Assembly (NCBI RefSeq): GCF_002104475.1 | Contig: NZ_NBOF01000001.1 | Location: 930,001 to 994,000, forward strand | DNA: 64,000 nt | Reading direction: 5' to 3' | Origin: Cognaticolwellia mytili | Lineage (GTDB): Bacteria > Pseudomonadota > Gammaproteobacteria > Enterobacterales > Alteromonadaceae | In this document: piece by piece, positions 15,736 to 25,081 of the stretch | How positions within the stretch are numbered: position 1 is the stretch's first letter | How the letters are laid out: each line of letters opens with the position of its first letter | Notes under the pieces: generated by a model | Database searches by the model: none | Seen by the model: the letters and a program-made list of their open reading frames with translations, nothing else | What the model was told of the DNA's origin: nothing | Program-made: the position numbers and the translations under genes

Positions 15736-17754
15736 TTACCTATATTTAGACAGTCTTTTGATGCTCTGTAATGTTATGTTCAAATTTTGATGAAGAACAA
15801 AACGAGCAATTAATAAAAGCAATAGAGCCATGTTAATTGAACCACCACTTGAACCCGAAGTAGGCTCTGTGACAATGGGAGGTTGTTTCACTGTAAAATT
15901 AATTGTTGTTTGTTCTTCATTTTGGTTATTGTCTTGTATTTTTGCAATAATGGCATGAGAGCCAGCACTAAATACCTGATTAAAACTTGCGCCTTCAGCA
16001 ATGATCTTATTATTATATAGCCACTGAATATTATCACTAATATCATCATTGTGTTGACTTGTTGCTATTGCTGAAAAGTTTATACTTTGACCATTGTTAT
16101 GTTCGCTATTGTTATCTGGTAAGTTAATAGTAATTTTTGGTAGTGCATTTTCTTCAGCAGCCACTGCAACTTCCCAGTTTAATATCGCCTCATTATTTGC
16201 ACTGTCGATTACTTTAGCTGTTACGGTATAATTCCCTAAAGCAAAAGTATAATTAAAGTTTCCACCTGTTATTTCAGTGTTAACATTGTTTATCCACCAA
16301 GTAACTTGCTCTGCAATGTTTCCATCTTCGTTATCTTGTGCGTTTAAAGTAAAATTTAATACTGTTTCTGTACTCGATAATGGTGAATGCGGAGATAATC
16401 GCGTTAAAATAGGAGGATGATCGGCAAGTAGCGATGAATAAGCCTGCCAACAATCTAAGCTGGGGAAACTTCGACCACGAACATCGGTAACTATCGCCCC
16501 ACCATTTTTTACTAAAGTATTGCGTAGCTCTAATGGTGTTAATGCAGGTTTATACTGACGAAGTAACGCAGCGCAAGATGCGACTAGAGGAGCTGCCATA
16601 GATGTTCCAGCATAATTAGATATGCCATGATTACGCCCAGTGCTTGTTATTATTGCACCGGGGGCAACAAGATCTACATTATCATTGCTATTGCTAAAGC
16701 ATGTTATTTCGCCTGCAATAGGAGATGACTCAGTACAAAAACCGCTATAATTACTGATACGATTATCCCAAGTAGCACCAACAGCAATAACGTTGTTTAA
16801 ACAGGCTGGCGCGGTAATTTCTGCTTTATTACCTTCATTGCCTGAAGAAGCAAAAAGAGCAACGCCTCTTGCATTAAGTTGGTTAACAGCAGCTGCTAAA
16901 GACCTTGTCCAGCTATAGTCATCATCACACGAAGAGGCAAATAGTTGCCCAGTGCCAACACTCATATTAACGATAGATACATTGGGTAACTCAGTGATGA
17001 TATGATCAAGAGCAGAGACTATTTGCGACGCTGTATCGAACTTATTATCCGCATCTAAAACTTTAAGTATATGCAACGTTACTCCGGGTGCTCCGCCTTC
17101 TGGGGCTATAGAACCTGCACCAGCCACAATGCCAGCAACATTGGTCCCATGACCGTTTTGATCGTATATTGAAATATTACAGTCACTGGAAAAGCAAACT
17201 TGTGAGGCAACCCTGTTGGCAAAATCAGGATGGTTTTGATCAAGGCCTGAATCTATAATCGCAACTTCAACATCTACGCCGGATAAAGGTAACGCCTTAA
17301 CTAAATCCATATTTGCTTGTGGGATAGCATCATTAAGATGACCACTACCACCACTATTATCCAAACCAATTTTTCTTACTAAAGGTGATTTAGCAAGTTG
17401 TCTAATGACTTTTTCAGACGCTCGAATGACCATCGCAGGAACGGCTTTATAACTATGTATAAGTTGATATTTTTCAGAAGCTATTGCTTTGATGGTATTT
17501 GCTCGACGCGACGATATATACTTTTGTTGATTTATTGATTTTAAGGGGCTGCTTTTTCTAGTTGCAAACGTTGTTTCATCATTCCAATCTTCACCAAAAT
17601 ATACGAGATAAGTGGCTATACCATCTTTGATTTCTTGTATACTTGTATCAAATTTATTTTCAAACTCTGCTAGATTTTTACTTGTATTTGCCATTGCATG
17701 GGCAGAAAAATTTATTAGCAAATAGGACGTCAGTATTATTAATGCTACTTTCAA
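15736..17754 (-). CDS. Secreted subtilisin-like (S8) serine protease
   Basis: A 672-residue extracellular protease. It has a signal peptide (first ~22 residues, ending SAHAMA), an inhibitor-like propeptide, then the catalytic triad: VAIIDSGLDQNHPD (Asp), NGHGTNVAGIVAG (His) and NYAGTSMAAPLVA (Ser). Two PKD/Ig-like repeats follow (about residues 440-530 and 545-630). A C-terminal hydrophobic stretch preceded by GSSGGSINM looks like a GlyGly-CTERM sorting signal, but about 20 further residues (to KRLSKYR) follow it, which is unusual. It begins with TTG, 10 bases after AAGGAA. Catalytic function is secure; substrate is unknown. Confidence 0.9.
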   Translation of the reverse strand: MKVALIILTSYLLINFSAHAMANTSKNLAEFENKFDTSIQEIKDGIATYLVYFGEDWNDETTFATRKSSPLKSINQQKYISSRRANTIKAIASEKYQLIHSYKAVPAMVIRASEKVIRQLAKSPLVRKIGLDNSGGSGHLNDAIPQANMDLVKALPLSGVDVEVAIIDSGLDQNHPDFANRVASQVCFSSDCNISIYDQNGHGTNVAGIVAGAGSIAPEGGAPGVTLHILKVLDADNKFDTASQIVSALDHIITELPNVSIVNMSVGTGQLFASSCDDDYSWTRSLAAAVNQLNARGVALFASSGNEGNKAEITAPACLNNVIAVGATWDNRISNYSGFCTESSPIAGEITCFSNSNDNVDLVAPGAIITSTGRNHGISNYAGTSMAAPLVASCAALLRQYKPALTPLELRNTLVKNGGAIVTDVRGRSFPSLDCWQAYSSLLADHPPILTRLSPHSPLSSTETVLNFTLNAQDNEDGNIAEQVTWWINNVNTEITGGNFNYTFALGNYTVTAKVIDSANNEAILNWEVAVAAEENALPKITINLPDNNSEHNNGQSINFSAIATSQHNDDISDNIQWLYNNKIIAEGASFNQVFSAGSHAIIAKIQDNNQNEEQTTINFTVKQPPIVTEPTSGSSGGSINMALLLLLIARFVLHQNLNITLQSIKRLSKYR

Positions 17755-18149
17755 GGTAGTAGTTCCTTTACTTTAGATATATAAAATTTTGTAATATGAT
17801 TATAAGCTGTTTTATTTATAAACACTTGTAATTATTAATTTAATTACGTTCAAAAACAACTAGCTTTTAACTGATATACTTAGGCACTCAGGCCAACCGA
17901 AATTTTTGATGCAAAGTAGTTATACTCTTAGCGACTCGTAACAAATTAGCAGACTAAAGCCGCTAGGTATTTTAGATTGGTTTGGTCAAAAATAGTCGTA
18001 TTTGCACCTAAACTATTTAAAGAGATTTTCTTTGATATAGCGACTGGCTAATTCGATTAATTAAAGGTCTACGGTAAGTTTAAAAGAAGTTTTTAGAAAT
18101 GATTTTATTAAACTAATTCTTTGTTATTTGAATCAAGCGTTGCAAGATA
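17755..18149. other. Intergenic stretch without recognisable content
   Basis: 395 AT-rich bases between the protease start and the end of the histidine kinase gene. No credible reading frame or strong hairpin seen. It should contain the protease promoter and the end of the kinase transcript. Confidence 0.4.
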
Positions 18150-19535
18150 TTATAAGGGCTTAATCGGAATAGAAATATGGTAGTGAAGACCCTTACATTC
18201 TTCACTTTGCACTGTAATTTTTCCACCTAAGGTTGAGGTGACTAAATTATAAATGACATGAGTGCCTAAACCACTACCACCACTCCCTCTTTTAGTCGTG
18301 TAAAAAGGTTCAAATAGCATTTTTATTTCATCTTCATTCATCCCTTTGCCATTATCTTGATAATGAATAATTAAGTTATCACTCTCTTTAACAATAATAA
18401 GTTTTATACAACCTCTTTCTATCGTATTCAAACCATGAATAATTGAATTATTTATCAGATTGGTAAGGACTTGAGAAATGGCACCAGGTACGGTTTCAAT
18501 CAGTAAGTTATCAGGGCACTCAACAATAACTTCATGAGACAACTTTTTCAGAATCGGACGCATAGAAAGTAATACTTCATTAATATACTGCTTCATATTT
18601 ATTTCACGTGCAGCTTCTGAAGATTGATCAACCGCGATTTCTTTAAAACTATTTATGAGTGTTGCAGCTCTTAATGTATTTGATTCTATGATGGTACAAG
18701 CTTCATCGACATCTTCAAAAAAGTAATCTAGGTGTTTATCTGATGCCGTATTATTTGATATTTTATTTTTTAAACTTTTATATTGATGATGTAAATTCGT
18801 TATTGCTGTTACACATATACCTATAGGGGTATTAATTTCATGGGCGATACCCGCAACTAAATTTCCAAGAGAAGCCATTTTTTCTTTTTGTACAAGCTCA
18901 TCTTGCGCTCCTTTAAGCGTTTCCATCATACTTTCTAATGCTAAATTTTGCTCTTTTATAAGTTGTAAATTATTTTTAAGTGATTCTTTATCCTCTATTT
19001 GTTTATTTATAAATTTTCTCTGCTGAAGAACAACTGCTAAATTAGACGCAATAAAAGAAAGCAATTGTAAATCATTCTGGTCATAAATATTGTCACTTGA
19101 ATAGCTCTGAACAATAATTATGCCCATAACATCTTCACCGTTGGAAATAGGGGCCCCCATCCAACTTTTGCTTAAAGAACCAATAACTTTAGAAATTTCA
19201 CCTTTAGTTTCAAGCTCTTTCTGATCTTCACTGGTAAAAAGGTAAGGGTTATTTTTCCGAATGACATAAGAAGAGACGCCATCTCCAATAGGCAAGGTAG
19301 TGCCGATAGTTACCTGATCTTTCTCATCAATGAAGTAATCATAAATAATAATTTTTTCAACCGGATCATATAAAAGTATGGCAATGTTTTTCACATAAAT
19401 TATTTTAGAGACTATCTCATGAATATTTTTATAAATTTGAGGTAAGGTTAACTTAGACAATACAAGTGAAGATATTTCCAACAAAGCATTGATGGTGTTG
19501 AGGTTGTTTTTGTCGGCTTTTTTATTTAAATTCAT
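18150..19535 (-). CDS. GAF-domain sensor histidine kinase
   Basis: A 461-residue cytoplasmic kinase without membrane helices. An N-terminal GAF domain (about residues 15-165, with GISSYVIRKN-like core and ISNGEDVMGIIIVQ) is followed by a coiled coil (180-215). The dimerisation domain has LGNLVAGIAHEINTPIG with the phosphorylated His, and the ATPase domain carries the N box NLINNSIIHGL, DNGKGM (G1), FYTTKRGSGGSGLG (F and G2). I chose ATG 19535, which lies right after the stop codon of the upstream HD-GYP gene; an upstream ATG at 19553 overlaps that gene. It is probably co-transcribed with the HD-GYP response regulator. Confidence 0.9.
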   Translation of the reverse strand: MNLNKKADKNNLNTINALLEISSLVLSKLTLPQIYKNIHEIVSKIIYVKNIAILLYDPVEKIIIYDYFIDEKDQVTIGTTLPIGDGVSSYVIRKNNPYLFTSEDQKELETKGEISKVIGSLSKSWMGAPISNGEDVMGIIIVQSYSSDNIYDQNDLQLLSFIASNLAVVLQQRKFINKQIEDKESLKNNLQLIKEQNLALESMMETLKGAQDELVQKEKMASLGNLVAGIAHEINTPIGICVTAITNLHHQYKSLKNKISNNTASDKHLDYFFEDVDEACTIIESNTLRAATLINSFKEIAVDQSSEAAREINMKQYINEVLLSMRPILKKLSHEVIVECPDNLLIETVPGAISQVLTNLINNSIIHGLNTIERGCIKLIIVKESDNLIIHYQDNGKGMNEDEIKMLFEPFYTTKRGSGGSGLGTHVIYNLVTSTLGGKITVQSEECKGLHYHISIPIKPL

Positions 19536-19539
19536 ATGG

Positions 19540-21084
19540 CTACAAATTATCACTTTCAGTCAATTGACTATTTATAATAAGTATATCGTCAAGTTTATTC
19601 ACAAGAGCGGATACAACTTTAGGATCGAAATGCTTATTTGTTTCCTCGTTAAATAGTTGCAAAATATCTTCTAAAGCCCAAGGTTCTTTATAACAACGTC
19701 GATGGATTAACGCGTCAAATACGTCTGCAACCGCAACAATTCGTGCAAAAATATGGATGTTATCGCCTTTAAGTCCGGCAGGATATCCAGTTCCATCATA
19801 TTTCTCATGATGTTGCTGTGCAATTATCGCTGCCGCATTTAATATTGGTCGTTCAGAGCCTGCTAAGATGTCAAAACCCATCTGAGCATGCTGCTTCATA
19901 GTATTCATTTCTTTTTCGGTTAATTTACCTGGCTTCAATAGCACGCTGTCTGGTGTCGATATTTTACCAACATCATGCATCGGCGTTGCTTGCTTTAAAA
20001 TATCACAGTCGCTGTCAGATAAGTTCAATTCTTTGGCTAATATGTAACAAAACTCCGACATACGTTTAATGTGATTGCCGGCTTCTTTTGAACGGGACTC
20101 TACTGCATTGCCTAATCGATTAATTAAATCTTCTTGGGTTTTTATTATTTCTTCATTGAGCAAAAGATTATCAAATGCAATACCAATGCTATTCGAAAAT
20201 AAATTTAACAACTGAATATTAATATCAGTTAACTGCTCAATTTGATTACCTCGTAAATAAAGCAAGCTTTCTTGATCACTCTTGGAGGGGAAGTAAGCAA
20301 CATAGTGTTCATCTTCATAAACACTGCCTTTTATTTTTCTGGCTTTATCCAATAGCTCAATAGCTTTAGGTTCTAAACAATTGTTTAACGAAATATTGCC
20401 GCATTCAGCAATGACTTGATAATCATTTGCATAACAAATTGTTCCAGCTCCATCTACAGGCTTTATTAACGCACCTTCTTGATCTGCATGGATTAATGAA
20501 ATAACTTGTTGTAATAGCCCATTAAAAAAGTGTTTTAATGTTTTCTTTTCAAGTAAGTCCGTGGTGGATTCAATAACCTTCTGCAAACCTCTTCTGTAAG
20601 CTCTTTCGTATGTTATTGACTGATCTATTTTTATCAGATCACGATAAGCCCTTAATGCGGTTACAACCGAGGTAAATAATTTAGTCCGGTCTAATTCTGT
20701 TTTTTGTTTGTAGTCATTAATATCATAACCCATGATAACTTCTTCTTCGGGCGCCTGACCTGGCTGCCCAGTTCTAAGTATAATGCGGGTAAAAATATTC
20801 TTTTTTTCTTCTCGAAGCCATTTAGCAATTCTTAATCCCGCATCATCAGTTTCCATAACAACATCAAGAAATATTAACGCTATATCGTCATTATCTTCAA
20901 TCACTTGCTTAGCTTCATTTGAATTAAATGCACTTAAAAATTCAACTTCCCTTCCTTCCAATTCAAAGCGCTTTAGTGCCATTTTTGTGACCGTATGTAT
21001 ATCTATTTCATCATCGACAATGAGTATTCGCCAAGGATTCAACAATACTTTTTTTTCATCACTTTTAAGCAATGTGAAGGGCAT
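19540..21084 (-). CDS. Response regulator with DUF3369 and HD-GYP domains
   Basis: A 514-residue protein. The N-terminal receiver domain (about residues 15-140) contains ILIVDDEIDIH and the phospho-acceptor FLDVVMETDD. A DUF3369 sensory domain follows (about 170-320). The C-terminal HD-GYP domain (about 330-500) has HDVGKISTPD, the QHHEKYDGTGYPAGLKGD segment and AVADVFDAL. HD-GYP proteins hydrolyse cyclic-di-GMP, linking to biofilm and motility control. All key residues are visible, so it is likely active. It is paired with the downstream histidine kinase, which probably phosphorylates it. Confidence 0.9.
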   Translation of the reverse strand: MPFTLLKSDEKKVLLNPWRILIVDDEIDIHTVTKMALKRFELEGREVEFLSAFNSNEAKQVIEDNDDIALIFLDVVMETDDAGLRIAKWLREEKKNIFTRIILRTGQPGQAPEEEVIMGYDINDYKQKTELDRTKLFTSVVTALRAYRDLIKIDQSITYERAYRRGLQKVIESTTDLLEKKTLKHFFNGLLQQVISLIHADQEGALIKPVDGAGTICYANDYQVIAECGNISLNNCLEPKAIELLDKARKIKGSVYEDEHYVAYFPSKSDQESLLYLRGNQIEQLTDINIQLLNLFSNSIGIAFDNLLLNEEIIKTQEDLINRLGNAVESRSKEAGNHIKRMSEFCYILAKELNLSDSDCDILKQATPMHDVGKISTPDSVLLKPGKLTEKEMNTMKQHAQMGFDILAGSERPILNAAAIIAQQHHEKYDGTGYPAGLKGDNIHIFARIVAVADVFDALIHRRCYKEPWALEDILQLFNEETNKHFDPKVVSALVNKLDDILIINSQLTESDNL

Positions 21085-21541
21085 ATTTATGATACCAATA
21101 ATCAGAGTTATATATTTATACTAGCTCGAATTTCTCAGAAGTAAAAAAATAGTATCTATATGAAGAATAAAGGTTAATTTGTCACTATAGAATTAAGATA
21201 AATCTAACCTATTTTTATTTTTCTGCCCCCTCCTATAGATGACAGATCTTCCCAAGCATTGTTAAACAGCCAATAAGTTACATTGTAGTTTCGATAAGAG
21301 ATGTTAACGAGTAAAGGGAAATAACCTGAGGGCGGGATAAGAAAAATGCTATAACATCGCTATTAAAGCCTACTCCTACGTTTTTTAAATATCTGAATAA
21401 ATTAAGTTTTATAAAGTGTAATAGAACGTTCAAAGTCAATATACAAAAAAGCTAAGTCTATCAAAACGCTAAGTGGCTGGATTAAGGCTTAGCGTCCCTC
21501 TAAGCCTTCATTGTTATCCATACCAATTAAAAGTACTGTTT
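21085..21541. other. Intergenic stretch between minE and the HD-GYP gene
   Basis: 457 bases with no credible gene. It contains the HD-GYP promoter side on the left. On the right (21484-21508) is a 9-bp stem, AAGGCTTAG / CTAAGCCTT, with a 7-base loop, 34 bases after the minE stop codon, described separately. Confidence 0.45.
21484..21508 (-). terminator. Hairpin downstream of minE
   Basis: Perfect 9-bp stem AAGGCTTAG (21484-21492) and CTAAGCCTT (21500-21508) around a 7-base loop, just beyond the minE stop codon. A T-run appears only further on, so termination strength is uncertain. It fits the end of the minCDE transcript. Confidence 0.5.
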
Positions 21542-21820
21542 TTATTCGGTATTCTTCTCTTCATGTAATTCGATATTAAGTTCTAATACATTTAAATCGC
21601 CATCTTTATTATCAAGATTTATCGAAAAACTTTCATCAGAAACATGAATATATTTGCGTAAAACGGCAAGAATATCTTCAGTAAGTTGCGGTAAATAATC
21701 AGGCTGTTTATTGCGGCTATTACGTTCGTGAGCAACGATGATTTGAAGGCGTTCTTTTGCTTTTGAAGCCGTTGTTACCTGTTTTTCTTTTTTACGCAAA
21801 AAATAATCCAATAATGCCAT
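21542..21820 (-). CDS. minE: Cell division topological specificity factor MinE
   Basis: A 92-residue protein matching MinE: ALLDYFLRKKEKQVTTASKAKERLQIIVAHER (shown here as its two halves ALLDYFLRKK and AKERLQIIVAHER) followed by PDYLPQLTEDILAVLRKYI. MinE stimulates MinD ATPase and drives pole-to-pole oscillation so that the Z ring forms mid-cell. It is the last gene of minC-minD-minE. GGAGGG just before the ATG is within the end of minD, whose stop codon is one base upstream. A longer reading from 21865 overlaps minD and is not the true start. Confidence 0.95.
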   Translation of the reverse strand: MALLDYFLRKKEKQVTTASKAKERLQIIVAHERNSRNKQPDYLPQLTEDILAVLRKYIHVSDESFSINLDNKDGDLNVLELNIELHEEKNTE

Positions 21821-21821
21821 G

Positions 21822-22631
21822 CTACCCTCCAAACATACGACTAAAAATGCCTTTTTTCTCGGCAACTAAAAATCTAAATTCAACGGTTTCACCTAAAAGA
21901 CGATCAACCACATCTTGATATGCTTTACCGGCATCACTTTCAGTATCTAAAATCACTGGCTCACCAGCATTAGACGCCTTAAGTACCGCTTGCGACTCAG
22001 GTATAACACCTAATAATGGAATGGAAAGAATGTCTTCAACATCTTCAACACTGAGCATTTCACCCTCTTCAACACGTTTAGGTGAATAACGCGTTAATAA
22101 CAAGTGCTCTTTGATTGGCTCCAAGCCAAGTTCAGCACGACGTGATCGGCTAGCTAGCATGCCTAAAATACGATCAGAATCACGAACAGATGACACTTCA
22201 GGGTTAGTCGTTACAATGGCTTCATCCGCATAATAAAGTGCCATCATAGCACCCGCTTCAATACCAGCAGGTGAATCACAAACGATAAAGTCATAGCTTT
22301 CACCAAGCTCTTCTAGCACCTTGCCAACATTTTCTTTGTTTAAGGCATCTTTATCTCGTGTTTGCGAAGCCGGTAATATCGACAAGCTACTAACGCGTTT
22401 ATCTTTAATTAACGCTTGGTTTAACGTTGCCTCACCATTAATAACATTAACGAAGTCGTATACAACACGTCGTTCGCAGCCCATGATCAAGTCAAGATTA
22501 CGCAACCCAATATCAAAATCGATTAAAACAACTTTATGGCCCTTCAACGCTAAGCCTAACCCAACAGCTGCACTTGATGTTGTTTTGCCAACGCCACCTT
22601 TGCCTGACGTAACTACTATTATTCGTGCCAT
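21822..22631 (-). CDS. minD: Septum-site determining ATPase MinD
   Basis: A 269-residue ParA-type ATPase. It has the deviant Walker A GKGGVGKTTSSAA at residues 9-21, VLIDFDIGLRNLDL, and DSPAGIEAGA. The C-terminal FLVAEKKGIFSRMFGG forms the membrane-targeting amphipathic helix. MinD recruits MinC to the membrane and is released by MinE. It sits 41 bases after minC and almost touches minE, so one operon is expected. Confidence 0.97.
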   Translation of the reverse strand: MARIIVVTSGKGGVGKTTSSAAVGLGLALKGHKVVLIDFDIGLRNLDLIMGCERRVVYDFVNVINGEATLNQALIKDKRVSSLSILPASQTRDKDALNKENVGKVLEELGESYDFIVCDSPAGIEAGAMMALYYADEAIVTTNPEVSSVRDSDRILGMLASRSRRAELGLEPIKEHLLLTRYSPKRVEEGEMLSVEDVEDILSIPLLGVIPESQAVLKASNAGEPVILDTESDAGKAYQDVVDRLLGETVEFRFLVAEKKGIFSRMFGG

Positions 22632-22672
22632 AGACCGAATATCCTTTATAAATTAATTGTTATAGATAAATG

Positions 22673-23392
22673 CTAAATAAGTTTTGATGACATTAATTCA
22701 CTGTCAATCAAATGTATGAATGCAGGTGCCCCCCAATGTTGCTCCATTGATTCACTTAGCCAATAGTTACCATTAATCGACACCAATTCGGCTTCTAGAT
22801 TTTGGCAATATATTTGTGCTTTATGATGACCTTTCGCACCAGCGATAGCTCGACCACGGAGCGAGCCGTAAACATGAATGTTACCATCAGCAATCACTTC
22901 TGCTCCTGCCGAGACCGAGCCAATGATCACTAAATTTTGACTTTTAGCATAAATTTGCTGACCAGACCGAATTTGGCCTCGATGCACTTTATCGGTATAT
23001 AAATCAGGCGCAGGAGTCGCGGCAGCTTCAGCAATTTTTTCTACTGTTGAGGGCTCTGCAACAACAGCTTTAGCTGAGGTCGTTATTTTTGTCGTATTAA
23101 CAAATGAAAAACCGAGTTCACGTATAAGACTACGTTGCTCTTTTGTTACAGCACCAGTAAAACCAACAAAAGTAAATTTAAATGCTTCAATTAATGCTTT
23201 AACCTCTTGATAATCAATTGAACAAGTTATTTTTTCAATATTAACGACAACAGGAACCAGATAGAAAAAATCAGGTGCTTGTGCTACTTTTTTAGCTAAA
23301 TCAGCGTGAATATCAGCTAATATTGACGTTTTTAGATGTAAAACAGATAGGGTGAAGCTTGACCCTTTAAATTCAATGTTGGCATCAGCCAT
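22673..23392 (-). CDS. minC: Septum-site determining protein MinC
   Basis: A 239-residue inhibitor of FtsZ assembly. The N-terminal domain begins ANIEFKGSSFTLSVLHL. The C-terminal beta-helical domain has GQIRSGQQIYAKSQNLVIIGSVSAGAEVIADGNIHVYGSLRGRA, given here in parts as RSGQQIYAKSQNLVIIG and IHVYGSLRGRAIAGA, the MinD-binding region. I start at ATG 23392 (MADANIEF). A longer frame from 23470 would add 26 unlikely residues. Confidence 0.95.
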   Translation of the reverse strand: MADANIEFKGSSFTLSVLHLKTSILADIHADLAKKVAQAPDFFYLVPVVVNIEKITCSIDYQEVKALIEAFKFTFVGFTGAVTKEQRSLIRELGFSFVNTTKITTSAKAVVAEPSTVEKIAEAAATPAPDLYTDKVHRGQIRSGQQIYAKSQNLVIIGSVSAGAEVIADGNIHVYGSLRGRAIAGAKGHHKAQIYCQNLEAELVSINGNYWLSESMEQHWGAPAFIHLIDSELMSSKLI

Positions 23393-23497
23393 AATGAAAG
23401 TGTTCCTATATAGCAACTTAACATTTGTAGAAATTAAATTGTTTACATTGCCACTATCGTAACTAAACAAAAGTGGTAATATAGAAAGGTGAAAGTG

Positions 23498-23779
23498 CTA
23501 TAAAGCGCTTTTTAATGTCGAAATCAAAGCACTTTGCCCTTGCTGATACTGGTCAATTTTATTGTTAGCTACTAACAGTGAATAACTTAAATTGATTGAC
23601 GCAACCAACAAAGCTCGCTCGCTATTGGCATCACCCGTATTCTTTTTAATATCATCGCACATCAACGCAAGCTTTCTAGCTGCTTGCCTTAAGTCCTCTG
23701 CATCTTCATCTGAACATGCAAATTGATGCTGCTTACCCATAATTTCAACACTAATGCCTTTAGAGCCTTCCAAAGACAT
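23498..23779 (-). CDS. zapA: Cell division protein ZapA
   Basis: A 93-residue ZapA homologue: GISVEIMGKQHQFACSDEDAEDLRQAARKL (in parts VEIMGKQHQFACSDED, LRQAARKL) followed by a coiled-coil tail. ZapA bundles FtsZ protofilaments at the division ring. Its ATG overlaps the stop codon of the upstream coiled-coil gene in TAATG. A 6S RNA gene often follows zapA in enterobacteria; I see none here. Confidence 0.9.
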   Translation of the reverse strand: MSLEGSKGISVEIMGKQHQFACSDEDAEDLRQAARKLALMCDDIKKNTGDANSERALLVASINLSYSLLVANNKIDQYQQGQSALISTLKSAL

Positions 23780-24009
23780 TAATTAGGCTCATCTACACTT
23801 TGCAATTTACCTAATAGATTGGTTAAAACAGTGTTTGTTTGCGTTTGCTTTTCTTCACTTTCAAGTACTTCAAGCTGCAACGTTTCATTTTCATCTTTAA
23901 GTGCAGATTTTTCTTGCTCTAATTCTACTATTTTACTTTTTAGTAGGTTATTTTTTTCGATAATGTCTTCAATCAGTTTTTCGAGATGAGGGAGAGTATT
24001 TTCTAACAT
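23779..24009 (-). CDS. TIGR02449-type coiled-coil protein (ZapB-like)
   Basis: A 76-residue protein, almost entirely a heptad coiled coil (residues about 8-70), rich in Leu, Glu and Lys. Small coiled-coil proteins of the TIGR02449 family are encoded directly before zapA in many gammaproteobacteria; here the stop and zapA start overlap by one base. A partner role with ZapA in the division ring is likely but not proven. Confidence 0.75.
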   Translation of the reverse strand: MLENTLPHLEKLIEDIIEKNNLLKSKIVELEQEKSALKDENETLQLEVLESEEKQTQTNTVLTNLLGKLQSVDEPN

Positions 24010-24314
24010 AAGGCGCTCTGGTTAACTGTAAATTTAAGGCGGCAAATTTAATCTAAAGTGAGGCAGAATGCTACTGTTAAGCGTAATTATTAGCATAAAA
24101 TATGTAACAATTATCATCTGTAGATAAGATTTAATGAATACGTTCAATAAGCATACATTTATTGAGTGTTATTAGATCAGGCTATATTTTTAAATACTGG
24201 TGGAGGGATCTAAAAGATAGAGAATAATGAATAAAAAGCTAAAGATATAAATGCCCTCTTTGGCACGCCCTTACCCCAAATCATCATGTTATACAGAGAG
24301 GTTACAGAAATTAC
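24010..24314. other. Intergenic stretch
   Basis: 305 bases between the division genes and the first small membrane-protein gene on the left of the integron. No reading frame, attC or strong hairpin seen. It holds the likely promoter for the TIGR02449-zapA genes at its left. Confidence 0.4.
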
Positions 24315-24527
24315 TTACGTTTTTATTACTTCCAACATAGCCTTACGCTTTTTATTAAAATATGCATATAAAAAAACGGCAATAAGTATATTTAAAACAC
24401 AACGTAATATTTCACTAAGCTCGAACTGTAGACTTGCTAAGGAATACACTAAATCAACCGCTGAGCCTACCCCTAATATGATGGCGATAATGATAAATAT
24501 TTTTTCTAATGCCATAGAATTAGACAT
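24315..24527 (-). CDS. Small membrane protein (70 aa)
   Basis: A 70-residue protein with two hydrophobic helices (about residues 7-30 and 40-56) and a basic tail NKKRKAMLEVIKT. No family recognised. It is separated by 4 bases from the next gene to the right, probably the same transcript. It lies beyond the left end of the recognisable attC array, so it may be either host DNA or a fossil cassette. Confidence 0.45.
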   Translation of the reverse strand: MSNSMALEKIFIIIAIILGVGSAVDLVYSLASLQFELSEILRCVLNILIAVFLYAYFNKKRKAMLEVIKT

Positions 24528-24531
24528 CTAA

Positions 24532-24792
24532 CTAGTGCTTACTTTTGCTATTAAGCGACATTTTTGCGAAAGCAGTTACCGCAACACCAGTAATAAGCGA
24601 AAGCATCGCAAGACCGAACATAGCATTATTTTGAGACTCAAAGGCTAAAAGGTACATGCTAACAGCAACTAAAAACATACCAGTCCAAAAAGAAGACTTC
24701 GGATGTAATGTTATTATTCCTGATGACGGCAAATTTTGGGCTGTTTTATTGCCATGAGATGATGCTTTTCGTTTGTGCTTATTTGTCGGCAT
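24532..24792 (-). CDS. Small membrane protein (86 aa)
   Basis: An 86-residue protein with a basic N-terminus (TNKHKRKASSHGNK) and two hydrophobic helices (about residues 32-50 and 57-75). Translation from ATG 24792 is preceded by GGAG at the usual distance; an earlier TTG at 24798 is less likely. No family recognised. It forms a probable pair with the 70-residue membrane protein. Confidence 0.45.
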   Translation of the reverse strand: MPTNKHKRKASSHGNKTAQNLPSSGIITLHPKSSFWTGMFLVAVSMYLLAFESQNNAMFGLAMLSLITGVAVTAFAKMSLNSKSKH

Positions 24793-24861
24793 AACCAACT
24801 CCTAAATATTATGGCGCTCTAGATAGGCTAATATGATTTACTAACATTAACAACCATAAGT

Positions 24862-24890
24862 TTGACCACTTAAAAATGTTATGAACTACT
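24862..24890 (-). repeat. Degenerate attC right end
   Basis: TTTGACCACTTAAAAATGTTATG (the last part ACTTAAAAATGTTATG) resembles the right half of the array's attC sites, ACTTGAAAACCCTTGTTAT. The matching left half is not visible. It marks the likely old end of the cassette array. Confidence 0.4.
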
Positions 24891-24946
24891 GTTAAAAGCC
24901 ACTTACCAATGTAACCTTGTTTTCAGGGCAACATGTCAGCCGCTGA

Positions 24947-25048
24947 AAACTGAAAATAGCCATTATTGCCTGTGTTAGAAAGATGGCAGAGGCCTTAAAC
25001 TCAATGATAAAACATGGTGTTTATTGGGGTCCAAAAATAAATCAATAA
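24947..25048 (+). pseudogene. Remnant of an IS110-family transposase C-terminus
   Basis: A 33-codon open segment reads KLKIAIIACVRKM, then AEALNSMIKHGVYWGP and a stop codon. The pattern A(C)(V/M)RK...LN.M(I/V)K....W is the end of IS110-type transposases. A stop codon (TGA) directly precedes it in frame, and no intact N-terminal part remains, so it is a decayed insertion sequence. Confidence 0.55.
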
Positions 25049-25081
25049 TTAGAAATTGACACCATAGTCACTTGTTAGAAA

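Noticed and set aside
22321-22656. 111-codon frame on the + strand
   Set aside because: Shadow of minD, whose motifs are complete on the minus strand.
23393-23497. 6S RNA gene next to zapA
   Set aside because: In enterobacteria ssrS follows zapA, but the 105 bases here are too short and show no 6S-like stem; none called.
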